From Sphingobacteriia bacterium (GTDB lineage: Bacteria; Bacteroidota; Bacteroidia; NS11-12g; UBA9320): 55,675 nt of DNA. Location of the stretch: NCBI GenBank assembly GCA_008080835.1, contig VMDK01000124.1, positions 1-55,675 of the forward strand, read 5' to 3'. This document shows positions 1 to 8,281 of the stretch, in pieces (position 1 is the stretch's first letter; each line of letters opens with the position of its first letter). The position numbers and the translations under genes are program-made. The notes below the pieces were generated by a model. It was not told the origin of the DNA, searched no databases, and worked only from the letters and a program-made list of their open reading frames with translations.

Positions 1-571
1 CCTGGCTGATCGCTTCATCGACGCGGATCTGAATTCCGTGATATGCCGACCACTTGCTGTGTGGATGTATCCCATCAGGACTGCTCGCATTGATGAGTGC
101 GATATTTCCGTTGATATCAACCCCTTCGAAGTCATTCCTTCCCTGCCCGTTGATGCCGAATCCGCAATCAACGAGTTTGCCCTTCACATGGGCGTGGTTG
201 GAACTGTATGACAATGGGTAATACTGAACATTGAGTTTGAGATCGTTCCCATCAATGATCAATTGGCAATCAGCGTCATTTGCGAGCCGTAGAGTGGTGA
301 TCTCAAAGATCTGCATGAAGCTTCCGTTATCACCTAATGGCGCAAGTCCGAGATCCGCGAATTCCGCGGCCAGATACTCGGCACTTTGTTGCTCTCCCTG
401 CGATCCTGTGGCACGACCTTCGAGGCGGTCGGATGCGAGATATTCAATGTGATAATGTAGGCGCTTGAACATTCGCTTTTCGCAAAATTTCAAACGCTGC
501 GCAGAAGCAGTATTTCCCGTGAGTAAGAATGCCGTAAGTACGAGTGTACTTCGTATCAGTTTGTAATGCAT
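1..571 (-). CDS. M28-family zinc peptidase, N-terminal part (runs off window)
   Basis: My reading of the minus strand gives an open frame of 190 codons starting at ATG 571 and leaving the left edge without a stop. A signal peptide (hydrophobic stretch LIRSTLVLTAFLLTG, then TASAQ) is followed by HIEYLASDRLEGRATGS, the usual start of exported M28 aminopeptidases, and then by a segment resembling the inserted PA domain. The zinc ligands and catalytic glutamate would lie beyond the window, so activity cannot be judged. It probably acts in the periplasm or at the cell surface, removing N-terminal residues from peptides. It is followed upstream by the TauE-type gene in the same orientation with about 20 bp between, so co-transcription is possible. 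Family assignment is firm on the N-terminal motif; substrate is unknown. Confidence 0.8.
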   Translation of the reverse strand, partial: MHYKLIRSTLVLTAFLLTGNTASAQRLKFCEKRMFKRLHYHIEYLASDRLEGRATGSQGEQQSAEYLAAEFADLGLAPLGDNGSFMQIFEITTLRLANDADCQLIIDGNDLKLNVQYYPLSYSSNHAHVKGKLVDCGFGINGQGRNDFEGVDINGNIALINASSPDGIHPHSKWSAYHGIQIRVDEAISQ

Positions 572-593
572 TTTGTTGGTATCTGTTTGGTTT

Positions 594-1424
594 TCAGAGT
601 GTATCGAGCAAGAGTTCTACGCCATATCTCAACATCAATATCAGCAAAAGGATTGCAAATATAGTTTGGAGCCTGTGGTTTGCCATCCGATGAGCACTTC
701 GTACTCCAAAAGGGGCTCCTAAAGCAATCCCGGCGGCTACCGGAAGCACCGAGGTGAAACTCAAGTATCCGCTGGCAAGCCCGGAGTGAGGGAATTGCAC
801 CGGTTCTGCTATGGCGTACGAGACAAGGAATGGGATCAGCATCATGGGGATCACCCCAATGGAAATGGCGCTTGCCTCTTTAATCTCTCGATGTGCAAGT
901 AGCGTGAGCATAGGGATCATGGCCACTCCACCACCTAATCCGCTCAAGGCAGAAACTATGCCTGTGATCACCCCGATGAATATATGTAGCGACATCGATC
1001 GGTTCACCTCATGATGCTGCTTTTCTTTCCTGTTTTTGACGATGGATCTCCACAAAGTGAACCCCAATACGGAGATGAAAATAAGCTTGAACAAACTGTC
1101 GGAATACCACTCAAAGTGCGCAATGAGGTTCGACACCAGACTTCCACTGATCATCGCCGGTATTGCTATGCTGAGCATGGTCGAGAACTCAAAGAATCCC
1201 CTCTTTCTGTGCTGAATGGTGCTCAACATTCCACTGAACATGATGGCCAGGAACGAGTTCGCCAGGATCCATCGAACCAGTTCCTCGCCTTGTATCCCCA
1301 ATTTGCGGAAAACAAAGTCAAATACCGGAACAAATATGATCCCACCTCCTACCCCAAGCAAACCCGAAAGAAATCCGCCGAGTACTCCGAGAGCGAGTAA
1401 TATGAGTATGAATTCTAGTTCCAA
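594..1424 (-). CDS. TauE/SafE-family membrane transporter
   Basis: The 276-residue protein is almost entirely hydrophobic, with about eight membrane segments. It carries the two glycine-rich repeats typical of this family: GLLGVGGGIIFVPVF near residue 20 and SALSGLGGGVAMIPML near residue 160, reflecting the internal duplication. Family members export or take up small organosulfur or sulfite anions across the inner membrane; the actual substrate cannot be told from sequence. The ATG at 1424 directly abuts the stop codon of the S41 protease gene at 1425, so both are very likely on one transcript. No sulfur metabolism genes are nearby, so the sulfite label should be treated as a family name only. 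Confidence 0.85.
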   Translation of the reverse strand: MELEFILILLALGVLGGFLSGLLGVGGGIIFVPVFDFVFRKLGIQGEELVRWILANSFLAIMFSGMLSTIQHRKRGFFEFSTMLSIAIPAMISGSLVSNLIAHFEWYSDSLFKLIFISVLGFTLWRSIVKNRKEKQHHEVNRSMSLHIFIGVITGIVSALSGLGGGVAMIPMLTLLAHREIKEASAISIGVIPMMLIPFLVSYAIAEPVQFPHSGLASGYLSFTSVLPVAAGIALGAPFGVRSAHRMANHRLQTIFAILLLILMLRYGVELLLDTL

Positions 1425-3071
1425 TTAAAGTGATCCCCGGAGGATACTGTTGTAGCGCAATGGTGCATTGAACAACTCCAAAGCTCTGCTGATATCCGGA
1501 TCATCGTCGAAGCTGGATTCCACTAAAGCTGTTTCGAAATAATATCTGTAAGAGATCTCTGATTCCAGCAGTTCCCGTATCTCGGCCCTGTGGCGCTGAA
1601 GGTCATTGGTCTTGAATTCCTCGAATTGTGCATTGAGCGAATTCAACATATTCTCCAGATCTCCGTAATAGTCTTCTTCTTTTGCCTTTGTTTTAAGCTG
1701 TTCTATGGCTTTTTCCGTATCCGTCTGATATCCATAGTGTTTACCGTCTAAAAAGCTCTTAAATCGGCCTAAATCGTCATTATTGAGCTCAAATTCCTTG
1801 GTTTGGGGTATTGAATCGGTTGAATTTCGATAGTTCGTGGCAAAGTCGAATATCAGATCATTACGCAGGAGACTTTGCGAGATCTTGCTCAAATCCGGCT
1901 TTTCAACCAAAATGTCGGGCGTAATTCCCTCACCATCCAATACCGGGCGTTTGTTGCGTGTGAAGTAGGTATGTTTCAGGGAGTCGGCAACAACTGTGGC
2001 CTTGCCATCTTTCTTTTGTGAGTAGTCGAGCTTCTGAATGCATCGACCGGATGGTATGTAGTACTTCGCCGTGGTGAGTTTCATTTGCGTATTGTACGTC
2101 AGCGTGCGCGTAGCCTGAACCAAGCCTTTACCAAAACTCTTTCTTCCGATCACTACTCCTCGATCGAGGTCCTGAATGGTTCCACTCACGATCTCAGACG
2201 CAGAAGCGGATTGTCCGTCAACCAGCACCACCAGCGGCATCTCCGTATCCACAGGGGTGTTCAGGGTTTGATAGCTACGATTGTCCTCCTTATCGCGACC
2301 TTTCGTCTCCACAACCAATTCTCCACGATCTACGAATACATTCACAATGTTCACAGCCTCATGGAGAAGTCCACCACCATTTCCTCGAAGATCCAGGATA
2401 ACCCGTGCGATCCCTTGCTCTCTGAGATCCACAAAGGCATCCTTTACTTCTTTACCTGCATTTGGCGTAAAGCCCGTGAGCTTGATATACCCCGTTTCAT
2501 CGTCAATTTTACCGTAATACGGGACATTTTTCACCTTGATCTGAGCACGCTCAATTTCGAAATTCATTTCACCCCGACCCGGACGATCGACCTTGATGGT
2601 AACTGCGGTTCCGGCTGTTCCTTTTAGCAATTCCGTGAGGTCTTTACTCTCCTTTCCTGCCACTGATTGTCCATCTACAGCCAACACCACGTCTCCGGGA
2701 CGGATATCTGCCAGCTGTGCCGGAAAGCCTTCAAAGGTCCGATTGATCACTATTTGACCATCCTTACTGAAAACATTGGCACCGATCCCCCCATAGGAAC
2801 CGGTCACCTGAAATCGATAATCCTCGGCCTGTGCTTCACTGTAGAAATTCGTATATGGGTCCAGTGAAAACAGCATAGCATCGATAGCTTCCTTGATCAA
2901 CTGACCCGGCTTTACTTGATCAACATAGCTGACATTCACCTCCTTATATACGGCAGCGAAAATGTCGAGGTTCTTAGATATCTCGAAGTAATCTTCGGAT
3001 GCCTTATAGGCTGAAAACAGCATTGTCACACTGACAGCGAGTGCAATTGATATTCTCTTTTTACTCTTCAT
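1425..3071 (-). CDS. Carboxy-terminal processing protease, S41 family
   Basis: The 548-residue protein begins with a signal peptide or membrane anchor (residues 6-22), then a helical region, a PDZ domain (about 86-165, with the GSYGGIGANV carboxylate-binding loop) and the S41 catalytic domain (about 180-380). By alignment with E. coli Prc, the likely catalytic residues are Ser290 in DGQSASASE, Lys315 and Gln319 in KSFGKGLVQ. A charged helical C-terminal tail of about 150 residues follows. Such enzymes cut proteins near the C-terminus in the periplasm. The gene heads a minus-strand unit with the abutting TauE-type gene. A TAATTTTG box lies at 3139-3146, leaving a leader of roughly 60 bases. 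Confidence 0.93.
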   Translation of the reverse strand: MKSKKRISIALAVSVTMLFSAYKASEDYFEISKNLDIFAAVYKEVNVSYVDQVKPGQLIKEAIDAMLFSLDPYTNFYSEAQAEDYRFQVTGSYGGIGANVFSKDGQIVINRTFEGFPAQLADIRPGDVVLAVDGQSVAGKESKDLTELLKGTAGTAVTIKVDRPGRGEMNFEIERAQIKVKNVPYYGKIDDETGYIKLTGFTPNAGKEVKDAFVDLREQGIARVILDLRGNGGGLLHEAVNIVNVFVDRGELVVETKGRDKEDNRSYQTLNTPVDTEMPLVVLVDGQSASASEIVSGTIQDLDRGVVIGRKSFGKGLVQATRTLTYNTQMKLTTAKYYIPSGRCIQKLDYSQKKDGKATVVADSLKHTYFTRNKRPVLDGEGITPDILVEKPDLSKISQSLLRNDLIFDFATNYRNSTDSIPQTKEFELNNDDLGRFKSFLDGKHYGYQTDTEKAIEQLKTKAKEEDYYGDLENMLNSLNAQFEEFKTNDLQRHRAEIRELLESEISYRYYFETALVESSFDDDPDISRALELFNAPLRYNSILRGSL

Positions 3072-3138
3072 AAAAGGTCAAATTGAGTACTCTTCATCTA
3101 CCGGATCAAACAGCGGAGACCATCCTTTCACGGTCGCA

Positions 3139-3146
3139 CAAAATTA
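3139..3146 (-). promoter_or_regulatory. Bacteroidota -7 box for the S41 protease gene
   Basis: On the minus strand the sequence reads TAATTTTG, matching the Bacteroidota -7 consensus TAnnTTTG. It lies 67 bases upstream of the protease ATG. I see no convincing -33 TTG at the usual distance. This is a consensus match only. Confidence 0.5.
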
Positions 3147-3396
3147 ACGAAGCTGTAAGGACATTCTTGTGTAGATCTCACTCAATCCGGTGAGCATGAA
3201 TCGAAATCGGATGGAATGATCCCATTTTTGCTATCCGATAAAATCTCGCAAGGCACTAGAAATTTGCAACCAGTTGATTATGTGAAAGTTATGATTTTTA
3301 AGGCAATTTTTATAGACCTCAGATTTGTGCTCGATCAAATATCAGTCAAATATTAGACGTATTTAATATCGATATCGCACTTACGTATCGTGAACT

Positions 3397-3507
3397 CTAT
3401 TATAATAGGGTGCCTCTATTATAGAGACTTGGTGTTCTTTTTTCGCTATACGATAGTATTTTGCTATAATATATAGCGTCTATAGCTTTCGCAATAGCCA
3501 TGCTATT
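3397..3507. repeat. AT-rich cluster of four palindromes with CTAT/ATAG cores
   Basis: The 442-base gap between the S41 gene and yidD (3072-3513) holds no gene. Its right part contains four short palindromes: CTATTATAATAG (3397-3408), CTCTATTATAGAG (3414-3426), GCTATAATATATAGC (3463-3477) and AATAGCCATGCTATT (3493-3507). All share the CTAT/ATAG half-site. The last one lies just past the yidD stop and could form a weak hairpin, but there is no clear T-run, so a terminator role is uncertain. A DNA-binding site array or an unwinding region is equally possible. I found no convincing DnaA boxes. The left part of the gap (3147-3396) is AT-rich with nothing I can name. Confidence 0.6.
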
Positions 3508-3513
3508 TGTCGA

Positions 3514-3786
3514 TCACGGAACAGGATCATGGCCATGACCTCCCCAGGGGTGACATCGACTGATCCTTTTGAGCGTAAGCCAAAATCCTTTGATCGGACC
3601 ATGCTTGGCGATCGCTTCGAGTCCATATTGAGAACAGGTCGGTTGAAATCTGCAGGAATTCGGCAATAACGGGGAGAGGATCCATTGATACAGTTTGACC
3701 AACAGCATCATCAGAAATGCGACGAACTTAGATATGGCGCTTAATATCTTCAAAGATCTTTCTGGTACTTTTTCGGATCTCGGCAA
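3514..3786 (-). CDS. yidD: Membrane protein insertion efficiency factor YidD
   Basis: The 90-residue product carries the YidD signature: [33 protein letters not shown] and [13 protein letters not shown] with the three conserved cysteines, ending in DPVP. YidD is a small peripheral inner-membrane protein that assists insertion of membrane proteins by YidC/SecYEG. The long frame overlaps rnpA by 59 bases; the methionines at residues 26-27 (about 3711 or 3708) lie just after the rnpA stop at 3728 and would give a protein close to the family core. The start is therefore uncertain. It is the last gene of rpmH-rnpA-yidD, a very conserved bacterial order. Confidence 0.9.
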   Translation of the reverse strand: MPRSEKVPERSLKILSAISKFVAFLMMLLVKLYQWILSPLLPNSCRFQPTCSQYGLEAIAKHGPIKGFWLTLKRISRCHPWGGHGHDPVP

Positions 3787-4099
3787 TTGAGCGTATTTCC
3801 TTGCCTATATATACAAAAGCCAACTCGAGCCCAACTTGTTCATCGAGATTGGAACCGGGAACTTCAAGTCTCACCGCTTCACGCATCAATCGCTTCAAAC
3901 GATTTCGATCTACAGCCCGCTTAAAAGACTTCTTGGACGCACTGAATAAGAAGCACGGCAAGTCCTGCGCGGACGTTTGACGGTAAAATACGAGTAAAGG
4001 ATATGTGGACGATCGCCCGGAAGGATGGGCAAACAGCTCTTTGATCTTCGAACGCTTTCGAAGTATCCTGGTTTTCGGGAAAGTGAATTGATCAGACAT
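3728..4099 (-). CDS. rnpA: Ribonuclease P protein component
   Basis: The protein cofactor of RNase P, which matures the 5' ends of tRNAs. The start [19 protein letters not shown] at 4099 gives 123 residues, the family's normal size; an upstream frame to 4153 adds 18 unlikely residues and would run into rpmH. Visible landmarks are the N-terminal FPKTRILRK, the [19 protein letters not shown] segment, which is the family's RNR motif, and LMREAVRL. It begins 22 bases after the rpmH stop and is followed by yidD with overlap or near-contact, so the three genes form one transcript. Confidence 0.94.
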   Translation of the reverse strand: MSDQFTFPKTRILRKRSKIKELFAHPSGRSSTYPLLVFYRQTSAQDLPCFLFSASKKSFKRAVDRNRLKRLMREAVRLEVPGSNLDEQVGLELAFVYIGKEIRSIAEIRKSTRKIFEDIKRHI

Positions 4100-4121
4100 G
4101 CCGGGATCACCGGCCCCGATA

Positions 4122-4280
4122 TTAGTGCTTATGTCGAGGCTCGCTGGAAACACTCAGCTTTTTACGTCCTTTTGCTCTTCGAGCATTAAGGACTTTACGG
4201 CCATTCTTAGTGCTCATGCGCTCGCGGAAACCATGCTTGTTTTTCCTCTTTCTGTTCGACGGCTGAAAAGTTCTTTTCAT
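4122..4280 (-). CDS. rpmH: 50S ribosomal protein L34
   Basis: Reading the minus strand from ATG 4280 gives a 52-residue, very basic protein starting [20 protein letters not shown] and continuing with [20 protein letters not shown], the L34 signature. A short tail [10 protein letters not shown] ends at TAA 4122-4124. L34 is a late-assembling large-subunit ribosomal protein. It is the first gene of rpmH-rnpA-yidD. A TACTTTTG -7 box sits 45 bases upstream (4325-4332). Confidence 0.96.
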   Translation of the reverse strand: MKRTFQPSNRKRKNKHGFRERMSTKNGRKVLNARRAKGRKKLSVSSEPRHKH

Positions 4281-4324
4281 CGCTGTTCTGTTTTATTCTG
4301 TCTGGCCTTTGCAAAAAAGGATTG

Positions 4325-4332
4325 CAAAAGTA
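4325..4332 (-). promoter_or_regulatory. -7 box of the rpmH-rnpA-yidD operon
   Basis: The minus strand reads TACTTTTG followed by CAATCC, a full match to TAnnTTTG, giving a leader of about 35-40 bases before rpmH. No exact -33 TTG is seen at 19-21 bases. Confidence 0.6.
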
Positions 4333-4437
4333 GCCCTTTTAATCAATAATGAAAAGACTAAATCTGTTTTTGCGAAAGAAATATTCACGTGGGACTTCGA
4401 TCACAGTCAGAACACTTCATAATCACTTACTTTAAGC

Positions 4438-4458
4438 GCTGTTATGAGTCGTAACAGC
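4438..4458. repeat. Perfect 7-bp inverted repeat upstream of the MscS gene
   Basis: GCTGTTA and TAACAGC flank a 7-base spacer TGAGTCG. The symmetry continues imperfectly outward (TTAAGC on one side, TTAA on the other). It lies about 25 bases upstream of the TATATTCG box of the MscS gene and about 160 bases upstream of rpmH on the other strand. This placement fits an operator or an RNA hairpin, but no regulator is identifiable. Confidence 0.5.
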
Positions 4459-4481
4459 TTAACTTCTAGAAGGGTATCTGC

Positions 4482-4489
4482 TATATTCG
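4482..4489 (+). promoter_or_regulatory. Variant -7 box (TATATTCG) of the MscS gene
   Basis: TATATTCG ends 9 bases before the ATG at 4499. The same octamer precedes lysS and, on the minus strand, the frameshifted exported-protein gene, suggesting TAnnTTCG is a working form of the TAnnTTTG box here. The leader would be only a few bases. Confidence 0.45.
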
Positions 4490-4498
4490 CATAGAGTA

Positions 4499-5428
4499 AT
4501 GAAAGCATTCGCACAAACGGACAGCACAAATGTGGCTACTGATAGTTCAGCGATCCACAGTCTTTCCTTTCAGGATGTTCTCGATTACCAGCTCACCAAC
4601 AGCCCGAACATCAAGATCGTCAACGTTCTGGTGGCCTTCGCTGTCATCTTCGTCACCTACCTGGTGCTCCGATGGCTTCGACGCATCATCAGGCGATTCC
4701 GCAAGATCAATAAACTCAGTGTAGGCCAGGAAATGGCCTATTATCAACTGAGTCGATACGTGATCGTGATCGTCGCATTCATCATCATTCTGGAGTCCTT
4801 GAATGTGGAGATCAAAGCACTGCTCGTAGGTTCCGCCGCACTCTTGGTTGGAATTGGTCTGGGTTTACAGCAACTGTTCTACGATATCGTAAGTGGGTTT
4901 TTCCTACTTATGGAAAACACTATACGCGTGAATGATATCATCGAAGTTGATGGTATGGTCAGTCGAGTGAGAGAGATCGGCATCCGTACGTCCAAAGTCG
5001 AAAATCGCGACGGGATACTGGTGATCATTCCCAATTCGAAGATCGTGAGCAACACGGTGATCAACTGGAGCACCAATGGGACGACCACTCGATTCAGTGT
5101 GACTGTTGGGGTTCATTACGACTCCGATCTGCAACAAGTGAAAAAGGCTGTTCTGGAATGTGCGAAAAGACACTCCGAAGTGGTCAATTCACCAAGACCC
5201 ATTTGCAGATTCATCGAATTCTCAGAATCCGCATTGACCATGGAGCTTTTGTTCTGGTCAAAGAACAGATTCCGTATCGAAGAGGTCAAAAGTGACCTGC
5301 GGTACATGATCTACAGTGAGTTCACTAAAAATGGTATCAAGATCCCATATCCTCAAAGGGATCTTCATTTGCGAAGCAGTTCGCTTGATGGACCTCCACC
5401 CACGGACCCCATCGATTTCCAGATGTAA
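4499..5428 (+). CDS. Small-conductance mechanosensitive channel, MscS family
   Basis: This 309-residue inner-membrane channel should open under membrane tension to release solutes during osmotic downshock. It has an N-terminal stretch of about 35 residues, three membrane segments (about 38-60, 80-103 and 108-130), the third being the glycine/alanine-rich pore helix VGSAALLVGIGLGLQQL, then the beta-domain with DIIEVDGMVSRVREIGIRTS and PNSKIVSNTVINWS, and an alpha/beta C-terminal domain. Size and layout match a minimal MscS. It is divergent from rpmH and convergent with the C1 peptidase gene, whose stop lies 4 bases away. Confidence 0.93.
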   Translation: MKAFAQTDSTNVATDSSAIHSLSFQDVLDYQLTNSPNIKIVNVLVAFAVIFVTYLVLRWLRRIIRRFRKINKLSVGQEMAYYQLSRYVIVIVAFIIILESLNVEIKALLVGSAALLVGIGLGLQQLFYDIVSGFFLLMENTIRVNDIIEVDGMVSRVREIGIRTSKVENRDGILVIIPNSKIVSNTVINWSTNGTTTRFSVTVGVHYDSDLQQVKKAVLECAKRHSEVVNSPRPICRFIEFSESALTMELLFWSKNRFRIEEVKSDLRYMIYSEFTKNGIKIPYPQRDLHLRSSSLDGPPPTDPIDFQM

Positions 5429-5432
5429 GAGC

Positions 5433-6632
5433 TTATTTGATCCCGAGGGACTTGCGCATGCCTTTCGAAAGTGCATCCTTGTGCACCATGACATTCATAG
5501 TCTTGTAAGCCACATAAGGCTCTGAAGCGTAGAAATATCCATCGCAATCATTCTCTGTTCCCCAAGAATTCTTTACTCGATAATACTTCGTGCCATTCTG
5601 ATCCTTTACGATGCCCACGATGTGCATCCCATGATCATCAGTTGTTTTGAAATTGTCAAATGCATCCTGACGCATCTCCTGATCGATCTTTTTCTCTTCT
5701 CCCGGTTCATCGAACTGAGTTCCGGAACGTTCTGCACCGGCATTATTGAAGTGCTTTGAATCCTTTCCTTTCACCTTGAGGTTATCTTCATCCTCAGGCA
5801 CTATGGCCAATCCATTGCGAAATGAGAATCCTTTTTCGCTGACATCAGCCGCCCACGCTACGCTGTATCCGTTCATGATGGCATTATCGATAGAAGACAT
5901 CATCTCATTCAACGGCACATTATATACCTCTCCCATCATCCAGTTATCAGGTACTTCAAAAATGAAAGTGCTGTGGAATGGATGGTGCGAAAAGCTGGTG
6001 ATCGTGACGTAGTCATCCATCTTCAATCCTAAGTGTTGAGAGAACGACATTGGATCGTATTCGGCTCCTTGGTACTCGAATTTCTCAGGCACCGTACCCA
6101 AATATGCGTCCAGGACTGAACTCACAGCTGCTTTCCAGGAAGTAGTCAGCTTACCTTGACGGCTCTTCAGGATCGCGTCGCACATAGCTTTAAGCACGGA
6201 CTCCAATTCGCTGTGATTGTGCTTCTCCTCTCCATAATTCAAGCCCTTATATGCCTCCTTTGGAAGAATTCCGTATTTCTTGATCACGTACGGGATATCG
6301 TGAAACGCTCCGCCTTGTCCGAAGTTGATCGATCCATGGAAACGAATGTACTTCTCGACTTTGTCCTCATAGGCTTTGCGTACAATGTACATTTCACTCA
6401 ACTCATGCTTCCCTTTTCCCTGACGGATCAGCTCAGACTCGATGAATGACAATGCACTGAAGCTCCAACAGGTTCCGGTGCGATACTGGTCTTCAACCTG
6501 AGTTACATCAAGATCCTTGACGACCTCGAAAAAGTACTTGCCCCCTTCTTTGTTTCGCAAGGTGTCTTGCGCATGGAGTTGGAGACTGAAAAGACTGACA
6601 AGCAGAAAGAGAGATACAATGAGTTGTTTCAT
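5433..6632 (-). CDS. Exported C1-family cysteine peptidase (bleomycin hydrolase-like)
   Basis: The 399-residue protein has a signal peptide ending near AQ at residue 22. The papain-type catalytic residues are Cys55 (GTCWSFSALSFIESE), His337 (DDHGMHIVG) and Asn355 (VKNSWGTEND). This order and spacing match the C1B group of aminopeptidase C / bleomycin hydrolase enzymes, which trim peptides from the N-terminus; an exported version is common in Bacteroidota. It stands alone: a TATTTTCG box lies at 6653-6660 and the stop faces the MscS gene. The exact substrate is unknown. Confidence 0.9.
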   Translation of the reverse strand: MKQLIVSLFLLVSLFSLQLHAQDTLRNKEGGKYFFEVVKDLDVTQVEDQYRTGTCWSFSALSFIESELIRQGKGKHELSEMYIVRKAYEDKVEKYIRFHGSINFGQGGAFHDIPYVIKKYGILPKEAYKGLNYGEEKHNHSELESVLKAMCDAILKSRQGKLTTSWKAAVSSVLDAYLGTVPEKFEYQGAEYDPMSFSQHLGLKMDDYVTITSFSHHPFHSTFIFEVPDNWMMGEVYNVPLNEMMSSIDNAIMNGYSVAWAADVSEKGFSFRNGLAIVPEDEDNLKVKGKDSKHFNNAGAERSGTQFDEPGEEKKIDQEMRQDAFDNFKTTDDHGMHIVGIVKDQNGTKYYRVKNSWGTENDCDGYFYASEPYVAYKTMNVMVHKDALSKGMRKSLGIK

Positions 6633-6652
6633 GATTTTCCTTTAAAGTGTTG

Positions 6653-6660
6653 CGAAAATA
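6653..6660 (-). promoter_or_regulatory. Variant -7 box (TATTTTCG) of the C1 peptidase gene
   Basis: The minus strand reads TATTTTCG followed by CAACAC, 20 bases before the ATG at 6632. It is another TAnnTTCG instance. The rest of the 92-base gap to the MBOAT gene shows nothing recognisable. Confidence 0.45.
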
Positions 6661-6724
6661 AAATGTACCGACCTATCAAGACCAAACACAAGACGAAGAA
6701 GAATAGCTTTTCCTCGTCGAACGG

Positions 6725-8239
6725 CTAAAAATGGAAGTAAATGAACGGTTGTATGTCTGCCGACTGAGCCTGATAAGCAATGAAGATCACAACCGCGAAA
6801 ATGGCAGCCTTGGCAACATCAGGGACCCGAGAATACCATCCTGCGGCACTGTCTTTCCAGTTTCTGGGTAAATAATGCCCAAAGAAGCCGATGAACATCA
6901 CAAAGAAGATCCATTTGTACTCGACGATGACCTCCCAAACGCCATGACCTCGGAAATTCGTGAAGATCTGACCGAGCATGTGATTTACCGCCAACATATC
7001 CTTTGCCCTGAAGTATATCCAGCAAAAGGCAACAAAATGAAACGTGATCACTCCCATCAGGTACTTGTAACATTTGGACCCGCTCTCTGCCCAAGGCACA
7101 TATTGCATCCAGATCTTGTGTATGGCAAGTGCCAATCCGTGAAGTCCGCCCCAAACGATGAATCGTGTAGCCGCGCCGTGCCAAAGACCGCCGAGCAACA
7201 TAGTCAGCATCAGATTCACGTATGTACGTATCTTACCCTTTCGATTACCGCCTAGGCTGATATACAGATAGTCGCGAAGCCAGGACGAGAGAGAAATATG
7301 CCACCTCCTCCAGAAGTCGGTGATGGAAGTAGCTTTATACGGGGAGTTGAAGTTGAGAGGCAACGTGAATCCAAGTAGAGCTGCCAATCCAATGGCCATA
7401 TCTGAGTATCCGGAGAAGTCACAATATATCTGGATACTATATCCATAAACAGCCATCAGGTTGCTGAATCCATTGTACAGCATAGGGTTGTCGAATACCC
7501 TGTCCACAAAGTTGATGCTGATATAATCGCTCACCACCATCTTCTTGAACATCCCACTCATGATCAGGAAAACAGCCGCTCCGAATTGCTCCTTCGTGAG
7601 ATGATATTTCTTGTATATCTGCGGGAGAAAATCAGAGGCACGAACGATAGGTCCGGCGACCAACTGCGGGAAGAAGGTCACGAAAAATCCGAAATCCACA
7701 ATGCTCCTCGCAGGTTTCAAGTTCCCTCTGTAAATGTCAATGCTGTAGCTGAGTGTCTGGAAGGTGTAAAATGAAATACCTACCGGAAGGAAGATCTCGA
7801 ATATATCGTGATGCGTCCCAAAGCTCATATTGCTAAACGCCGCGAGAAAGTTGATGGCTTTGAGTTCCGTCCCCAACCATCCATTGATCAAACCGACGAA
7901 GTAGTAGGAATACTTGAAAAAGAAGAGCATTCCGAGATTCGACACAAGGCTTATGATCAGGAAGAGGTTCTTCCTGCTTTTGGCTACAGCCTTGAATATG
8001 GCATTTCCGCACCAGTAATCGACGAATGTGCTGAATACGAGTATCCAAAAGTACAAGCCTCCTGACTTGTAATAGAAGAACAAGCTGAATGCCAGCAAGT
8101 ATATGTTCCTTACCCGCAGGTTCTTATGGAGCAATGTAAATACACCAAAACCAATGGTGAAGAGGAAGAGAAAGAGATACTGACTGAATATCAGGGGGGT
8201 GTTCTCCGAATAGATGAATATTTCTCTCCAGCTCAGCAA
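6725..8239 (-). CDS. MBOAT-family O-acyltransferase (AlgI/DltB-like)
   Basis: A 504-residue polytopic inner-membrane protein with about ten membrane segments. Family marks include FFPQLVAGPIVRASDFLPQI, DFWRRWHISLSSWLRDYLYI and the histidine motif LGGLWHGAA. Such proteins move acyl groups, usually acetyl, across the membrane for attachment to a polysaccharide, working with a periplasmic SGNH partner. That partner is the gene immediately before it in the operon, 42 bases upstream. The first start codon in frame is TTG at 8239; no better upstream start exists because of a stop in frame. It is last in kdsD-manC-SGNH-MBOAT. Confidence 0.93.
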   Translation of the reverse strand: MLSWREIFIYSENTPLIFSQYLFLFLFTIGFGVFTLLHKNLRVRNIYLLAFSLFFYYKSGGLYFWILVFSTFVDYWCGNAIFKAVAKSRKNLFLIISLVSNLGMLFFFKYSYYFVGLINGWLGTELKAINFLAAFSNMSFGTHHDIFEIFLPVGISFYTFQTLSYSIDIYRGNLKPARSIVDFGFFVTFFPQLVAGPIVRASDFLPQIYKKYHLTKEQFGAAVFLIMSGMFKKMVVSDYISINFVDRVFDNPMLYNGFSNLMAVYGYSIQIYCDFSGYSDMAIGLAALLGFTLPLNFNSPYKATSITDFWRRWHISLSSWLRDYLYISLGGNRKGKIRTYVNLMLTMLLGGLWHGAATRFIVWGGLHGLALAIHKIWMQYVPWAESGSKCYKYLMGVITFHFVAFCWIYFRAKDMLAVNHMLGQIFTNFRGHGVWEVIVEYKWIFFVMFIGFFGHYLPRNWKDSAAGWYSRVPDVAKAAIFAVVIFIAYQAQSADIQPFIYFHF

Positions 8240-8281
8240 AGCAAGTTCAATTGGTTGGTTCTTACGGTCGGTTCAAATATG

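Noticed and set aside
3180-3510. Replication origin next to rpmH-rnpA-yidD
   Set aside because: The region is AT-rich with palindromes but I found no DnaA-box cluster and no dnaA gene; GC skew cannot be computed here.
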